Positions 12,758-24,874 of a DNA stretch of 64,000 nucleotides are shown piece after piece. The position numbers were made by a program, and so were the translations under genes. A model generated the notes under the pieces. The model did not search any database. It was not told the DNA's origin and worked only from the letters and a program-made list of their open reading frames with translations. Source of the stretch: Monosporascus cannonballus. Lineage: Eukaryota; Ascomycota; Sordariomycetes; Xylariales. Each line of letters starts with the position of its first letter. Position 1 is the first letter of the stretch. The DNA lies in assembly GCA_004154925.1 (NCBI GenBank), contig QJNS01000006.1, positions 496,001 to 560,000 of the forward strand, read 5' to 3'.

Positions 12758-12964
12758 TTTTAATAATTCCTTAATTAATAACCGACGAATAATTTAAGGC
12801 CTAATTAGGTATAAGTTTTCTTAAATTTAATAAAAACGATATTATAGGGCGACGTTTAAAAGATAAATAATATATTCGATTTCCGTTATTAATTAACAAA
12901 AGATTAATAATAAGATTAAACGATTTAATACTTATTAAAAAAGTTTTCCAGCTGATAGATAATA

Positions 12965-14165
12965 TAATACCCCTTATTATTAAATCTTAAAAAGGTTTTT
13001 TTTTAACCTCAGCAGCAACCTTTATCCGTAAGGGAGATAATTAAGGTATAAGGGGGTGAAATAAATAAAGAAAAAAAAAGAATATCCGGCTGGAAAATTA
13101 AAAAAAAAGTACCAAAGCGTTTAACTAAAGAAAAAGAACTTATTATGGAAAAACGATTGGACCTTCTGGCCCAAAAAATCAAAAGTCTGAAAAAGGAGAA
13201 TATTCGGTTCGCCAAAGAAAGAAAATCGATTTTTCCATAATTTGGCTTCCTAAAGGGATAAAACCAAGGGGTTAGCTATAGATTACTTTCGTTAAACATA
13301 AGACAAGTACCAGAAAAAACTTCGATTTTATCGCTGTTTGGCGCAAACCGGATACGGGAAGGAATTGTTCTACCTTTTGGTTATTACGGAATGCTAGATG
13401 TTAAGGGTTATAAGCTAACTTTCCCTAAGCCTTACGATAGATCAGAAGACCCTGATGGATTTTTGGTCCAGGCCAGATTTTACCTTAAGTTTTACGAAAA
13501 TTCTTTGACGGAAGATTATCAGAAGGTAATGGCCATTTCCCAGCTATTGACTGGACGAATCCGGGAGTGGTTTAAGCCTATTTTAACGGATTATCTTAAG
13601 AAATATTTAAAGGAATTTTCCGACTTTATTAATTACGTTTTCGGTAAATACGGTTATTTTGAAAAACGAATATGGGCCTTGTTCGGAAATCCTGATAAAA
13701 AATAATATGTAATTAAATAATTCCATCTTTTTCGCCAGACCAAATTAATATTTAAATATATAACTGAATTTAATCGTTTAGCAGCTATTTTAAATTTGCC
13801 TAAAAATACGTTATTTTATCCTTATTATAACGGCTTAAAATCTTAGGTTAAGGATAAAATATATATGGAACCTAAAATAGAATATTTTGCAAAATATATT
13901 AATAAGGTTATTATTGCCGACCGTTATATTTTTAATCGGTATTTCGAAAAAAAGGGAACCGGTAAATAAAGTAACGATAAAGGCTTTAGTAGCCGAATTA
14001 AAAAGGATAAGGGCAAATCTTAAAAGGAAACAAGTACCGTTTCGAAAAAACCCAAAAAAGATAAATCCAAAGTAAAATATTTTAACTATGGTAAAAAAGG
14101 ATATTTCAAAAGCGAATGTCGTTTTCCCGCGAAAAGGAACTTCAAAAAAGGAGGAATTCCTTAAT
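12965..14165 (+). pseudogene. gag of gypsy I copy 2, with a 104-codon intact capsid segment
   Basis: The expected start (about 12965) has lost its ATG. A coiled-coil-like N-terminal part (QKIKSLKKENIRFAKE near 13170-13220) precedes an uninterrupted capsid frame at 13391-13705 (MLDVKGYKLTFPKPYDRSED), which matches the retrotransposon Gag fold region. The frame goes on with scattered stops to a degraded zinc knuckle near 14070-14130 (YFNYGKKGYFKSEC). This is the clearest view of the family I Gag in the window. Confidence 0.75.
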
Positions 14166-14289
14166 CCCAAAAAAAAGTTAAAATAACCGAATAAAAAACT
14201 AACAATAAGGTAAAAAAAGAAAAAAAAAATTCAGCTTAACTTCCTTCTAACCAGAATTCATTATTACCATAACCACTTAAATCCAAAAC

Positions 14290-17200
14290 GATATCCCAAA
14301 ATACGAAAATTATCCAATTTGCCAGAACTTTAAGGTTAAAGCTTATAAGTATTATTCCGGATAAACGGCTTCCAGGATAACCATAAGGCTAGGATGCCAA
14401 TACCACCTTAAGTCCCAGAAGTGTAAAATGCACACAAAGAACGGTCAGTTTCGACCAGACGTTAATAACCATAGACAATTATTCTCGGAGCTTTACGAAC
14501 TCCTAAAATATACCATTTACCTAAAAGAGTTAATGGTAAATCCTTACGACCTGTTACATTTTACTGTTTATTACTAGGACAATTACCTTATTTATTTTAA
14601 AGCTAAAGAAAATAATAACTTTTGGCCTGGATGGGAAAAAAAAATATTTACTAAATCAGATAACGAATACCGATATATTGAAATTCCCAGATGGCTAAAG
14701 TACTTTAGGTTTTGCTATTTACATCCTGAATTAAAACAGAGTTAAAAGGCCATATCGTAAGAATACTTATGTTACTTTCCGATATTTTACGTTTAACATA
14801 AACTTTTAAATATGGGAATACCCTTTTCGGAAAATTACTTTTTTAACCCCATAACCCAAAAAATACAAAACCTAAAGGTAAACTAGGAAAAAAGTCCGAT
14901 TTTGAAACCTTAATGCAAGTACTGCAAAAAGATATGGTTTTGGTACAAAAATAATTAATATATCAAACATGCTGTTAAAAAAATTCGTGAATAAAGATTC
15001 GTTTAAACCGGACGGCATTAGAAGTCAAAAAATTACCGAGGCCTTCGAAACTAAAGTACCGAGAAACCCCAGTTTATAAAACCTTATGCGAAATAACGAA
15101 AGGAACGCGCAGTTAGATCGAAATTTCTTTTTAATACAGAAATAAGATATTTAAAGTAATAATCGATCGGTACAAAAAGTAATTTTATTTCCCCCGTAAC
15201 GGCAGAAAATTATCAGATTCCCTGGAAATACAAATTAAAGTTTTACAAATTGCGTACGATAAATAACAACTTATTCACTTACGAAAACGGACGAGTTTTT
15301 CGAAAAACGGAAAAACTTCTAGTGCAAATTTAAGGATACCAAAAGCGTATTTTGCTGGATATCGCCAACATCTCTAAATACGATATTATTTTGGGAATAC
15401 CTTGGCTTTGTTTTAGCAATTTACGGATTAATTAAAAAAAGCGAACATTCTTTTGGGACAAAGTATTAGGAGAAAACGATCGAAAAATTTGCTATATTAT
15501 CAAGGAAGTACGGATTCCTGATTAAGCTTTTACAGTATTACCGGAGTATCAAAAATTCATGCAATTATTTAAGGACAAAAAAAATCATAAGTTACTACTA
15601 TATAGTTAATAGGATTACAGAATACCTATTAAAAAAGGATATTATCTTAAACTTTACAAAATTTATTACATAAACCTAAAAAGGTTTAAGGCCTTATGGA
15701 AAAGTATATAACTAGATCTGAAAAAAAAATATATCCAACTTTTTAACTTTTTTGCTAAATACCTTATTCTTATGGTACCAAAGATTAAGGATAGCAAATA
15801 AAAAATCGATAAAAACGGAAACCCTATTTACCGAAAAGTAATCGATTACAAATAGTTAAATAATATCATAATTAAAAATAAATATCTTCTAATATTTATA
15901 AACATTTTAAAAGAAAATACCAGCAAAGCCAAATAATTCATAACATTAAATTTTCGCAATAATTATTATTACATCCGAATAGCAAAAAGGGAAAAATAAA
16001 AAACGGTATTTAAAACGGTATACGGACTTTATAAATATAAAATAATACCGATAAGACTTATTAATATTTTTGCCAATTTCCAAAGTTTGGTTATGATTAT
16101 TCTTAGATAATATTTGGACAAATTTATATTCGTTTATCTCGATAACATTCTTATTTACTTAAAAACTCTGGAAAAACATAAAAAATATGTGGCTTAGGTA
16201 TTTAGAACTTTAAATAAAGCCAATATTCAAATTAACCCAGCCAAAAATATATGGTATACGCAAAAACTAAATTTTCTAGGATTTACTTTTACCCCCGGTT
16301 AAATTCAAATTTAACGTTCCAAATTGGAAACAATTAAGGACTGGCTTATTCCCGATAAAGCGACCGTTATAGACATCCGCCAAATCCTAGGATTTACGGA
16401 TTACGTACGTAACCTAATCGAAAAATACGGAGATATCGTTAGGCCATTAACGAAATTTACCATTAAGAAATATATTGGAAAGGAATTTAAACTTCCCGAA
16501 AAAACAAAAAAAACATTCCGGAAACTGAAAAAAGCAATTACTAATGGATTAATAATAAAAATGCCAAATCCAGACAAAAAGAAACGTCTAAAAACCGATA
16601 CTTTAGAATACGCCTTAGGTGCAATTTTAAAATAACAAAAAAATAACGGCAAATAATACCTAATAGCTTATTATTCAAATGTATTTCGAAATGAAAAATT
16701 CAAATACCAGATTTACGACAAAAAGTTATTAACAATTATTAACGCTTTTAAAAAATAAAAACCTTACCTTAATGGAATAAAAAAACCTTTCGACATTTAC
16801 TTTAACCACAAAAGCTTTACGTAATTTATAAAAACTTAAAAATTAAATAAACGATATGAAAAATAAATAATTTTTTTATTTAGGTTTAATTTCAAGATAT
16901 ATTATATCAAAAAAAAGGAAAATATCTAAACGGATATTTTTAGCCGCAAAGAAAATTATACCTCCAAGGTCCCCAAAAAAATATGCAAATATTATAATAT
17001 AATAAAAACGGCATTATATACTTATGCGAAATAATAAAAAAACTAACTTCCGAAATCTTAATACGGTTCCGGAATTTTTACGATACAAAAAAACAGAAAA
17101 AAGTTTAACAGCTAAAAAGATAATCAAAAAACCAGCTATTATATAATAACAAGATTTATATTCCTAAGGATTAACAAAAACAGTTTATAAAGGAATTTTA

Positions 17201-18590
17201 TGAAAATCCATTATACGGATATCAAAGAATTTTCAAAACCATTAGACGACTTTAAGAAAAATATAACTTGCCAAAGGTACGCCGTACGGTTAAAAAGGTA
17301 ATCAAAAACTATAATATTTGCAGCAAAACTAAGGCAGCATGTTATAAGCCCTATAGGCTATTGCAACCCACCGATATTCCTAATAAAGCATAAAACACCA
17401 TAACTTAGGATTTTATCATTAACTTATCTCCATCTAAAAACCTAATTACTGAAATCAAATATAACAAAATATGGGTGATCGTTAACAGACTTACTAAATA
17501 TAAATACTTTTTACCTTTTAAAAAAACGCGACGGCAAAATAATTAACATATGTTTTTATTAAATATTATTTTAATAAATATAAGATATCAAAAAGGATTA
17601 TTTCCGATAAAAATACGTTTTTTATTTTAAAATTCGGTACTAGCTTTTTTAAATAAATCGGTATTAAGCTTAAATTCTCGACAGCGTATTATCTTTAGAC
17701 GGATGGATAAACAGAACGGCTTAATTAAACTTTAAAACAATATTTCCGAAATTATATTAATTATTAATAAAACAATTAGGTAAAACTTTTACCATTAATA
17801 CAGATCGCTTATAATATATTTATTAACGAAAATATGGGCGTATCCCTTTATATCGTTATATACGGATATAATGCAAAAATAAAACGACCTAAATAACCGT
17901 TTAGCAAGTCGCTAAAAGTTATTATGATTACCCCAAAAATAAAGATATTAACGATAAAAATCAAAATAATTTAAACCTATTTCCAAAATAAATTACGATT
18001 CCTTTAATAACGAATAACCTAATATTATAATAAAAAAAATTAAAAGATTAATTTTAGCAAAAGAAAATAAGGTTTACCTATTACGCCAGAAACAAAACGC
18101 AACCTCGAATATTTTACAGATTAAAACAAAAAAACCTAGCGACAAACTTAATTTTAAGAAACTTGGCCCGTTCAAAATTAATAAAGCTATTTTTAAAACC
18201 AATTACAGACTATCGCTATCCAAAAACATAAAAATACACCCCGTCTTCCATATTTCCCTGCTTAATCCAACACCCAAAAACGCCTTATTAAAAACGGATT
18301 TGGAAATCGAAAAAAACTCCGATAAATACGAAATCGAAAAAAACTCCGATAAATACGAAATCGAAAAAAACTCCGATAAATACGAAATCGAAAAAAACTC
18401 CGATAAATACGAAATCGAATGAATATTAAATTCTAAAATGATTAAAAATAAAATCCAATATCTGGTTAAATAAAAAAAATACTTATACGAAAAAAACATT
18501 TAAAAGCCGTTTAGCCATTTAACGAATGTAATAAACCTAATTAAAACGTTTTACCGCCAAAATCCTGACCGACCATCTCCAGTACGGCCA
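14290..18590 (+). pseudogene. pol of gypsy I copy 2: extra region, protease, RT, RNase H, integrase, chromodomain
   Basis: The extra conserved region (14290-14890) contains ELYELLKYTIYLKE and HPELKQ. A protease remnant lies at about 15130-15440 (YDIILGIPWL). RT is at 15660-16320. RNase H is open at 16324-16635 (ATVIDIRQILGFTDYVRNLI, then KTDTLEYALGAILK). The integrase core is at about 17190-17900. The chromodomain is at about 18410-18570 (NKIQYLVK, then YRQNPDRPSP), preceded by a 27-bp tandem repeat. Non-functional because of RIP-type stops. Confidence 0.75.
18303..18418 (+). repeat. 27-bp tandem repeat, 4.3 identical units, upstream of the chromodomain
   Basis: The unit gaaatcgaaaaaaactccg plus ataaatac is present four times without a single difference, encoding EIEKNSDKY repeated in the pol frame. 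Copies 1 and 3 of the family carry one unit here (KKDFNEY and KKDFDEY). The units share an AAA codon where the other copies have GAA, so the expansion probably happened after that G-to-A change. Confidence 0.9.
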
Positions 18591-18955
18591 AGGTTGCAGG
18601 TAATAAAAATCCCCCGTTTAAATCCAAACCTTCGGCGTTCCAGTCAAAAGAAGCAAACGCTTCCATAACGGCATCCATCTCGGAAGCAAGTTGCGCTTAT
18701 TCCGCCTTAGTTCGACGACGTTCTTCTTCCAATTTTTCTTGCTTTTCCAACCGATCCAGTTCTTTTCCTTCCTTTAAAATGGTTACAACTTTTTTCTTTA
18801 AAACTTTTTGCTAGAAACGCAAACGCCTTATCCGACCAACTAGCTTTCTTATTTTTTTTTCGGCAGCCTTCTGATATTCGACCAAAGTATCTTCCGCCTT
18901 TTTTTACTCTTTTTCCAACCGGTCGTACATTTCGCCCAGTTTCGCCAAGGAATTT
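18590..18955 (-). pseudogene. Antisense coiled-coil frame at the 3' end of gypsy I copy 2 (best preserved)
   Basis: Minus-strand translation from about 18955 gives a 120-residue charged helix interrupted by only three TAA/TAG stops, each where Gln fits. Segments include EDTLVEYQKAAEKKIRKLVG, KELDRLEKQEKLEEERRR and SEMDAVMEAFASFDWNAEG. Heptad-like spacing of Leu and alternating Lys/Glu predict a coiled coil. The sense strand has frequent stops here. Related minus-strand frames lie at the same place in copies 1 and 3 and in family II. From memory, similar short proteins are commonly annotated in fungal genomes; a search is needed to confirm. Confidence 0.5.
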
Positions 18956-19271
18956 ATGGTCAAAACATCACAAGTTAGGCGCTGGCGACGAATGCAATAA
19001 TTACAACTTAAAATGTCAGGAGCAAAAAAATATTCGGTTTCGCCAAGACAAATATAATTAGAACAAAAAAAAGCCTTAACGCCAAATTTTTTTATTGAAT
19101 TAGCTCGAGCGTTACGAAAGTTGCGTTAATTTAGGCGAGGTTTTCTTTTTTCTTTTTGAATACGCCTTATTATAATGAAATTAGCTGGGATGTTTCCAAC
19201 TTTTTCCAAAAACGAAATGGCTACCTACGGTATTTATTTTTGGGATAAAAATCCTTGGAAAGGGGAAATAA

Positions 19272-19690
19272 TGTTATAGGAACAGGGGTTCCTGTTTCGA
19301 AAAAACCTACTTATAAGGCCTAGTGCAAACCTGTTACGGGTAAATTCCGGACGGGAAAACTTGGTTTCTTAAGTGATTTAAGTAATTTAAATAATCTGGA
19401 CCAGATTATATAAATTATATAGATTTACGACATACTTACTTTAAGAATTAAGATATATAATAAATCGATTTCTTATATAAATAACACCTACTTAATTTCG
19501 CTTTTTAGCTATTAATCTAAGCTTTTAATTAAGAGGTAATTGTACCGTTCTCTAATTAAGGGAAAAATCTTTAAATTTCTTTAACGAACAGACCACTAAA
19601 TTATTCTTCGCCCTATTATTACCTGCAAATCAAGAACCCTTTTCGGATATTATTCATACCTCCAGGTGGATGTATGACAGGTTCGTTACA
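19272..19690 (+). repeat. 3' LTR of gypsy I copy 2
   Basis: 419 bp, starting TGTTATAGGAACAGGGG and ending GACAGGTTCGTTACA with its terminal CA intact. The last ~100 bp are nearly free of RIP changes. Preceded by the polypurine tract ggaaaggggaaataa. Confidence 0.88.
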
Positions 19691-20010
19691 TTAGCGTTAA
19701 GATGTTATAAGAAAAACGTTAGTAACGGGTGTAACAGTTGCAACTTAGATAATTTAGCGAATAAAAATAATTTTTTTTGCTAAGACGGATATAGTTAAAA
19801 TAAGCAAAGGCTTTAGTCCCGAATTTTTTAATTGATTCAGTACGAGTATCGCGGGAGTTGCATTGATTTCAACGAGGTTTTCTTTTTCTTTTCTGAATAC
19901 GTCTTGTTATAATAAAATCAGCCGGGGCGGCTCCAACTTTTTCCAGCAAACCAAGGTGGCGACTTACGGTACTTATCTTTGGGACAAAGATCCTGGGAAA
20001 GGGGAAATAA
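19691..20010 (+). other. 3' untranslated region of gypsy I copy 1, displaced by copy 2
   Basis: These 320 bp are the exact piece missing from copy 1 at 12338. They align with the 3' regions of copy 2 (18952-19271) and copy 3 (39551-39874), including 'gggacaaagatcc' and the polypurine tract 'ggaaaggggaaataa' immediately before the 3' LTR. An open frame across it is fortuitous. Confidence 0.8.
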
Positions 20011-20430
20011 TGTTACAGGAACAGGGGTTCTTATCTCGAGGAGACCAATCTTTAAGGCCTAACGTGGCCCTGCTACGGCTAAATTACGGACAGAAAAACT
20101 TGGCCTCATAAGTGATCTAGGTAATCTAGGTAATCTGGTGCTAAATTACATAAATTATATAGATTTACGATATATTTACTTTAGGAATTAGGATATATAA
20201 TAAATCGGTTTTTTATATAAATAGCACCTATTTAATTTTGTTCTTTAGTTATTAATTTAAGTTTTTAATTAAAAGGTAATTGTACCGTTTTTTAATTAAG
20301 GGAAAAGTCTTTAAATCTTTTTAACGAACAGATTACTAAATCATTTTTCGCCCTATTGTTACCTGCAAATCAAGAACCCTTTTCGGATATTGCTTATACC
20401 TCCAGGTGGATGTATGACAGGTTCGTTACA
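20011..20430 (+). repeat. 3' LTR of gypsy I copy 1
   Basis: 420 bp, TGTTACAGGAACAGGGG to GACAGGTTCGTTACA. Outer end unmutated; followed by the target duplication ATAAC. Confidence 0.9.
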
Positions 20431-20779
20431 ATAACTTCTTTATTAAATTCTTAATTACTTAGATATTAGAATAAAACTCGAAAAAAACCTTATTTTTTCG
20501 CAAATTCTTTTTCGATAATTAGATATTATAAACGAACATATCCTGTAGCTTAAAAAAATAACAATAATTTTATAACGTTTTTTTAAGCCGTTTACGAAAA
20601 GCTTAAAAAAAGCTTCCGAAACCGGCAAACCTTTTTAAATAAGCCAAATTATTTAGCTAAATTTTACTAAAAATTCAAAAAACTCCTTAAATTTTCTAAA
20701 CTACAACTTTTTAATAAAATGTTGACTAAGTTATAATTATTTTTAACTTAATACTAAATATATTTCGGGTATTTTCCGA

Positions 20780-21440
20780 TTCGATTTATTTCGCCCACAT
20801 TACGAATTAAGTTCGCAATTAAATAATTTACTGGAAACGCGACCACTTAATTTACATCCGTTATAAAAAAATACGTTACCTTGTCAGCCGAAAAACAAAA
20901 CCTAAAAGTAATACGAATTTATAACAATTTTAAATAATTCGAACAAATATTAACGAAAGTTTTCGAAATAATAAACGAAAAAACAAAAGCCGAAATGCAA
21001 ATTTAGCAGTTACGTCAAAAAAGATTAGCATCTAGTTACGGCAGTACGTTAATTCAATTAATAGTCAAATTAAATTAGGGACAAAAAATATTAATAGCTA
21101 AATTTTTCGACGGCCTAAAAAGAAAATACAAAAAAAAACTTTTCAAACTCGATCGGCCGAATTACTTATTAAATTATATCGCTATAACGGTCAATATTAA
21201 CGATCGATAATATATATAACGTATTAAAGGTATTAAAGGAAAAAATAATAATAAACTTCGATATATGGCCAATATCAGCGCTTTTTAATACGGCAATACT
21301 TTTTACGGCATAAAACCAGAACCCATAGAACTAAAAGCTACTTATAGGAAAAACTAAAGCCAAACTAAATGCTATAACTGCAATAAAATGAGACATAAGG
21401 TATTGTGGTATAAAGCACCCAAAAAACCTCGTTAAAATAA
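20780..21440 (+). pseudogene. gag of gypsy family II (RIP-degraded)
   Basis: Capsid-like sequence with islands FEQILTKVFEI, SSYGSTLIQLIVKLN and FFDGLKRKYKKKLFKLDRPN, the last typical of the Ty3/gypsy Gag domain. A zinc knuckle follows at about 21363-21410 (CYNCNKMRHK), keeping C-x2-C and the His and with the last Cys changed. Stops replace several codons. The N-terminal start is not identifiable; the gene follows the leader interrupted by gypsy I copy 1. Confidence 0.68.
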
Positions 21441-23362
21441 TTAAAAACTAATACCTAAGGGACAATCCAAAGAAAATCAAAGGGACGGAAATAAGTTTAT
21501 CAACATAATCCAGCTTAAATATAGGCCAGGTCCCCCATGGCAAAAGGTTTAATAAAAACCCTTACGATAAAAGATTTAACAAAAAATGTAAAAAACCAAA
21601 AGCTGGCTTAACAAATATCGCGAGCACAGTAAGAAACATTATAAAGATAATTACGCAAGCATTAAGATTGGACAGAGAAAATCTGTCCCGGAACCCTTAA
21701 TCGATACGGCAAAATGCATGCCATATACTGTCGACGACGAAAATATCCCGATTACGAAAAATAAAAACAATATATTTACGAACGAATTACTCGTATATAT
21801 TATAAAGTATTCGATTTTCCAAACCGTACCGGAAATAACAAAAACGATAAACAATAATATCGATATTTTCGAACTATAACCCCAGAAAATATTTAATAAC
21901 TGGCCGAAACGGAAAACTTGGCCCGAAGGAAAATAATGTCCGTAGGAAAACCTTTTTTGTTATTATGAATAATATAATTACCAAACGGAAAAAAAGGTAA
22001 TCTAACGTACGGTAAAATAAATACTGCTAAAAAATTATTACGGATCTCTATTTTCAATTAATATTTATTACAGATCCACAGAAAAAAAAGCTTATTAAGG
22101 AAAAAATACGCTAATTTATAAACAATCTTTAAAATAACAATTAAAACGACGTATAATAAAATGCAGTCACAAATATAAAAAAACAATTTATTTAATAAAC
22201 AATTTGCAGTAAAACCAAAAATAGCTGATATAATTCAAAAAATAATACGCCGGCAATAAGGATATATATAGCAATTTAACGCGTTAAATAAAAAATTATA
22301 AGTAAAATTGGATAAATTTAAACAAAAATTACAAAAAAGATTACTTATAAAAAGGCCGCAAAATAACGAAACCTAAAGAAATTAAAAGAGATTTCCAAAA
22401 ACGTTTTTAAACGTAACGATAAAAAACATTAATAACTTTATAACTTTGGAAATATAAATTAAAACGTACTGGTATACCGCAATACCGGATTACGAAATTC
22501 TGGGTGAAAATTATATTATATTTAATATCATTAATAAGTTTAAAATGTTATAAAGATATAAATTAAAACCTTATATAGCGATAAATGCCGGATATTAGGA
22601 ATTCGTTTATAATAACGGAAACATTTTATGCAAAATTAAATACTTCGAGATTTTTATTTAAAAACGATATTAAATAATTAATTTCGATATCATTTTATTT
22701 AAGAATGACGATAAGATTTTAAAATTACAATAAATACGCTAGTACGGAATTTTAATTAACGATAAAATTAACAAGATAAAATTTATTTTATTTCTTATTA
22801 AAAAACGAAAAAAAAATAAAATCTTAATATTCGATCAATAATAACAACAAATACAGGTATAAGGATATAATAAAAACTTTATTACTTACAAAGACAAAAT
22901 ACAAAAAAACGGATACTAAAAGAAAATCGACGTATTATTATTACAATTAAAGCGAAATTAAAGTAACTGAATAACGATCTAGAATAACAAAAACAACAGC
23001 CCCAAATATTAGAAAGTTTAATTAATATATTACTATAATACTACAGATACGAACAGGTTTTTAAAAAATAGCTCGATATAAAATTACTAAAACATAACGA
23101 ATAAAATTATGAAATAATTTTTAAGGAAAAATTCTCGACACAATTTTACCTTATTTATAACTTTAACAAAAATAAATCACGTATTTTTAAAACAATATCT
23201 GGAATATCAGTTATAAAAAGAATAAATTCGACTTTTAAAATTATTAATAAAATATCCGATATTTTTCGTATTAAAGAAAAATAGAAAATAGCAATTTGTA
23301 ATTAATTTTTAGTAGTTAAACAATATTATTATTAAAAATCGAGTATTATTACCTTTAATTAC

Positions 23363-23529
23363 TGTTACGGGCCAAGGGCTTTAGTAAAGGGATTAGCGTA
23401 GCGCTAATCCCGTAGCTCCTATATATATAATTAATTGCTCCTACGTATTTTCTTAACTATTTTCTAAATTTCTCAATAGATTTGTTATGGCTCATATCCT
23501 TAGTTATTACGTATACAACCCTTTATATA
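23363..23529 (+). repeat. 5' LTR of TRIM-like copy 1
   Basis: 167 bp, TGTTACGGGCCAAGGGC to ACAACCCTTTATA. Contains the palindrome ggattagcgtagcgctaatcc and a TATATATA box. Confidence 0.85.
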
Positions 23530-24709
23530 TTAAGAAATCTCCTTTTTTGCGAACGGTCCGTCGCCGTAAGAAATACGCCAACGTTACGTACCTATTATTC
23601 GTACGTAACTTATTCGTTATAGATACCAAGAAACCGCGCCGTTAAGTTTTAGGAACCGTTCGCAAATTATAAGGCCGTAAAAACCATAACGCCTGGAGGT
23701 TCGAAATAGATAAAAAGTTATTTGTTGACGGAAAGGCGATCGGCGATAATCGTACGCAGTTTTTTTATATCTGGAAAATATGTAACTGTTAGTTTTAAAA
23801 ATTAACGTTTTTGCCGTACATACAAAAAGCCTTAAAAAAATCGAATTTTCAAATTTTCCTAAATTATATCGGTATTATTTTAAAAAGATTTAATAAAAAA
23901 TAAAAGGTTATTTAACATTTAACCAAATTGCGTTAATATAACGTTTAAATAATGTTCAAATACGTTTTTATATTCGAAAATATTTTTTTAAACCGGAAAA
24001 AATAAAAAATTAAATAAAGCTAAAATTTCCCTATTAATTTCGGGCCTTAATACCGAAATCAAAAAACAGTTAAATTACAAAAGGTAATTTAATACTTAAA
24101 AAAAGTTCGCGTAATTCTTTCGCCGTTCGGAAATATCGTTTTTAATAGCCTTTATTCCGGCGTATTTATATATAATAATTTTCCAGTTAAAAGGCGATAT
24201 TATGAAAAATGTAAAGATCTGTACGTTAACCGTTAATTATTAACGTAAATACCGTTAACAAACGGAAAGGCATTATTTAAAATATAGCGAAACGGGGTAT
24301 TTTTGGAGAAATTATCTTAAAAGGAAGAAATTCGCTATCCGATATATTGGTGTTAATAAGGCTTTAAAGATTCCGTCGTTATTTAAATAATAAAAAACAG
24401 CCGTAAAAACATTCGAAAAAGCCTGGAAGAATCTAAATAAGTTCGACGTTTACGAAATATTAAAAAAATTAACAAAAGAAAATCCTTAGAGAAAAAAACG
24501 TAAGGATATAAAGCTAATAACGCGTAATACGTTAAAAACGTACGGGCGTAAAGTACGTGGCATAGTTTTCCCGTAACTATCGGAAAATCTTTCGGATTAA
24601 AATTTGCGAATATCGTCGCCTTAGAATAAGGTCTTTAAGAAGGTACTATAAGTAAACGTTTGTTACGTAACGGAAAAAAACAAGGATTAAATTTAAAAAA
24701 AAAGGGTTA
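23530..24709 (+). pseudogene. Interior of TRIM-like copy 1, unrecognised coding remnant
   Basis: I do not recognise it. Translation in the plus direction gives protein-like islands broken by stops, such as FEIDKKLFVDGKAIGDNRTQ near 23700-23760 when one transition is allowed for, and FEKAWKNLNKFDVYEILKKL near 24415-24470. The same islands are found in reverse orientation in copy 2, so they are not chance. No zinc knuckle, protease or RT motif is visible. It could be a degenerate gag or a captured gene fragment. Confidence 0.4.
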
Positions 24710-24874
24710 CATTACGGGCTAAGGACCTTAGTGGAAAGATTAACGTAACGTTAATCCCGTAGCTTCTGTATATATAGCTAGTTGCTCCCACGCATCTTCT
24801 TAGTTATTCTCTAGATTTCTCAATAGACCTATTGTGGCCTATATCCTTACCTACTGCGTATGCAGCCCTTTACA
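24710..24874 (+). repeat. 3' LTR of TRIM-like copy 1
   Basis: About 165 bp, homologous to 23363-23529, ending GCAGCCCTTTACA with the terminal CA preserved. The exact first base is uncertain (CATTACGGG instead of TGTTACGGG). Confidence 0.8.

Larger units (their letters stand above)
12339..19690 (+). mobile_element. Ty3/gypsy chromovirus, family I copy 2, nested in copy 1
   Basis: LTRs at 12339-12757 and 19272-19690, total 7,352 bp. The flanks are TTATC (12334-12338) and TTAGC (19691-19695), a target duplication with one mismatch. Joining the copy 1 sequence across the element (aaggaatttat to gttaagatgttataag) recreates the 3' untranslated region seen in copy 3 near 39550. This shows nesting rather than a tandem array. 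It is the best-preserved copy for gag and for the antisense frame. Confidence 0.85.
5757..20430 (+). mobile_element. Ty3/gypsy chromovirus, family I copy 1 (split by copy 2)
   Basis: 5' LTR 5757-6176 and 3' LTR 20011-20430, flanked by ATAAC on both sides (5752-5756 and 20431-20435). Internal sequence runs 6177-12338 and resumes at 19691-20010 after the copy 2 insertion in its 3' untranslated region. The joined length is about 7.32 kb, matching the other two copies. Domain order is gag, an unusual extra region, protease, RT, RNase H, integrase, chromodomain. Stops are everywhere, so it cannot encode active proteins. Confidence 0.85.
23363..24874 (+). mobile_element. Short LTR element (TRIM-like), copy 1
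   Basis: 1,512 bp with direct terminal repeats of about 165 bp (23363-23529 and ~24710-24874), flanked by a perfect ATTAC duplication (23358-23362 and 24875-24879). The LTR begins TGTTACGGGCC and ends CCCTTTACA; an A-rich/GGG purine tract precedes the 3' LTR. The 1.18-kb interior has no recognisable gag or pol. A second full copy with the same interior length sits at 32112-40901 and a solo LTR at 42363. It is presumably mobilised by another LTR element's proteins (inference). Confidence 0.82.

Noticed and set aside
5757..20430. Tandem LTR array formed by unequal crossing-over
   Set aside because: Four LTRs in a row suggested an array, but the 320 bp between the last two are exactly the 3' region missing from copy 1, and near-matching duplications flank the inner element. 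Nesting explains everything.
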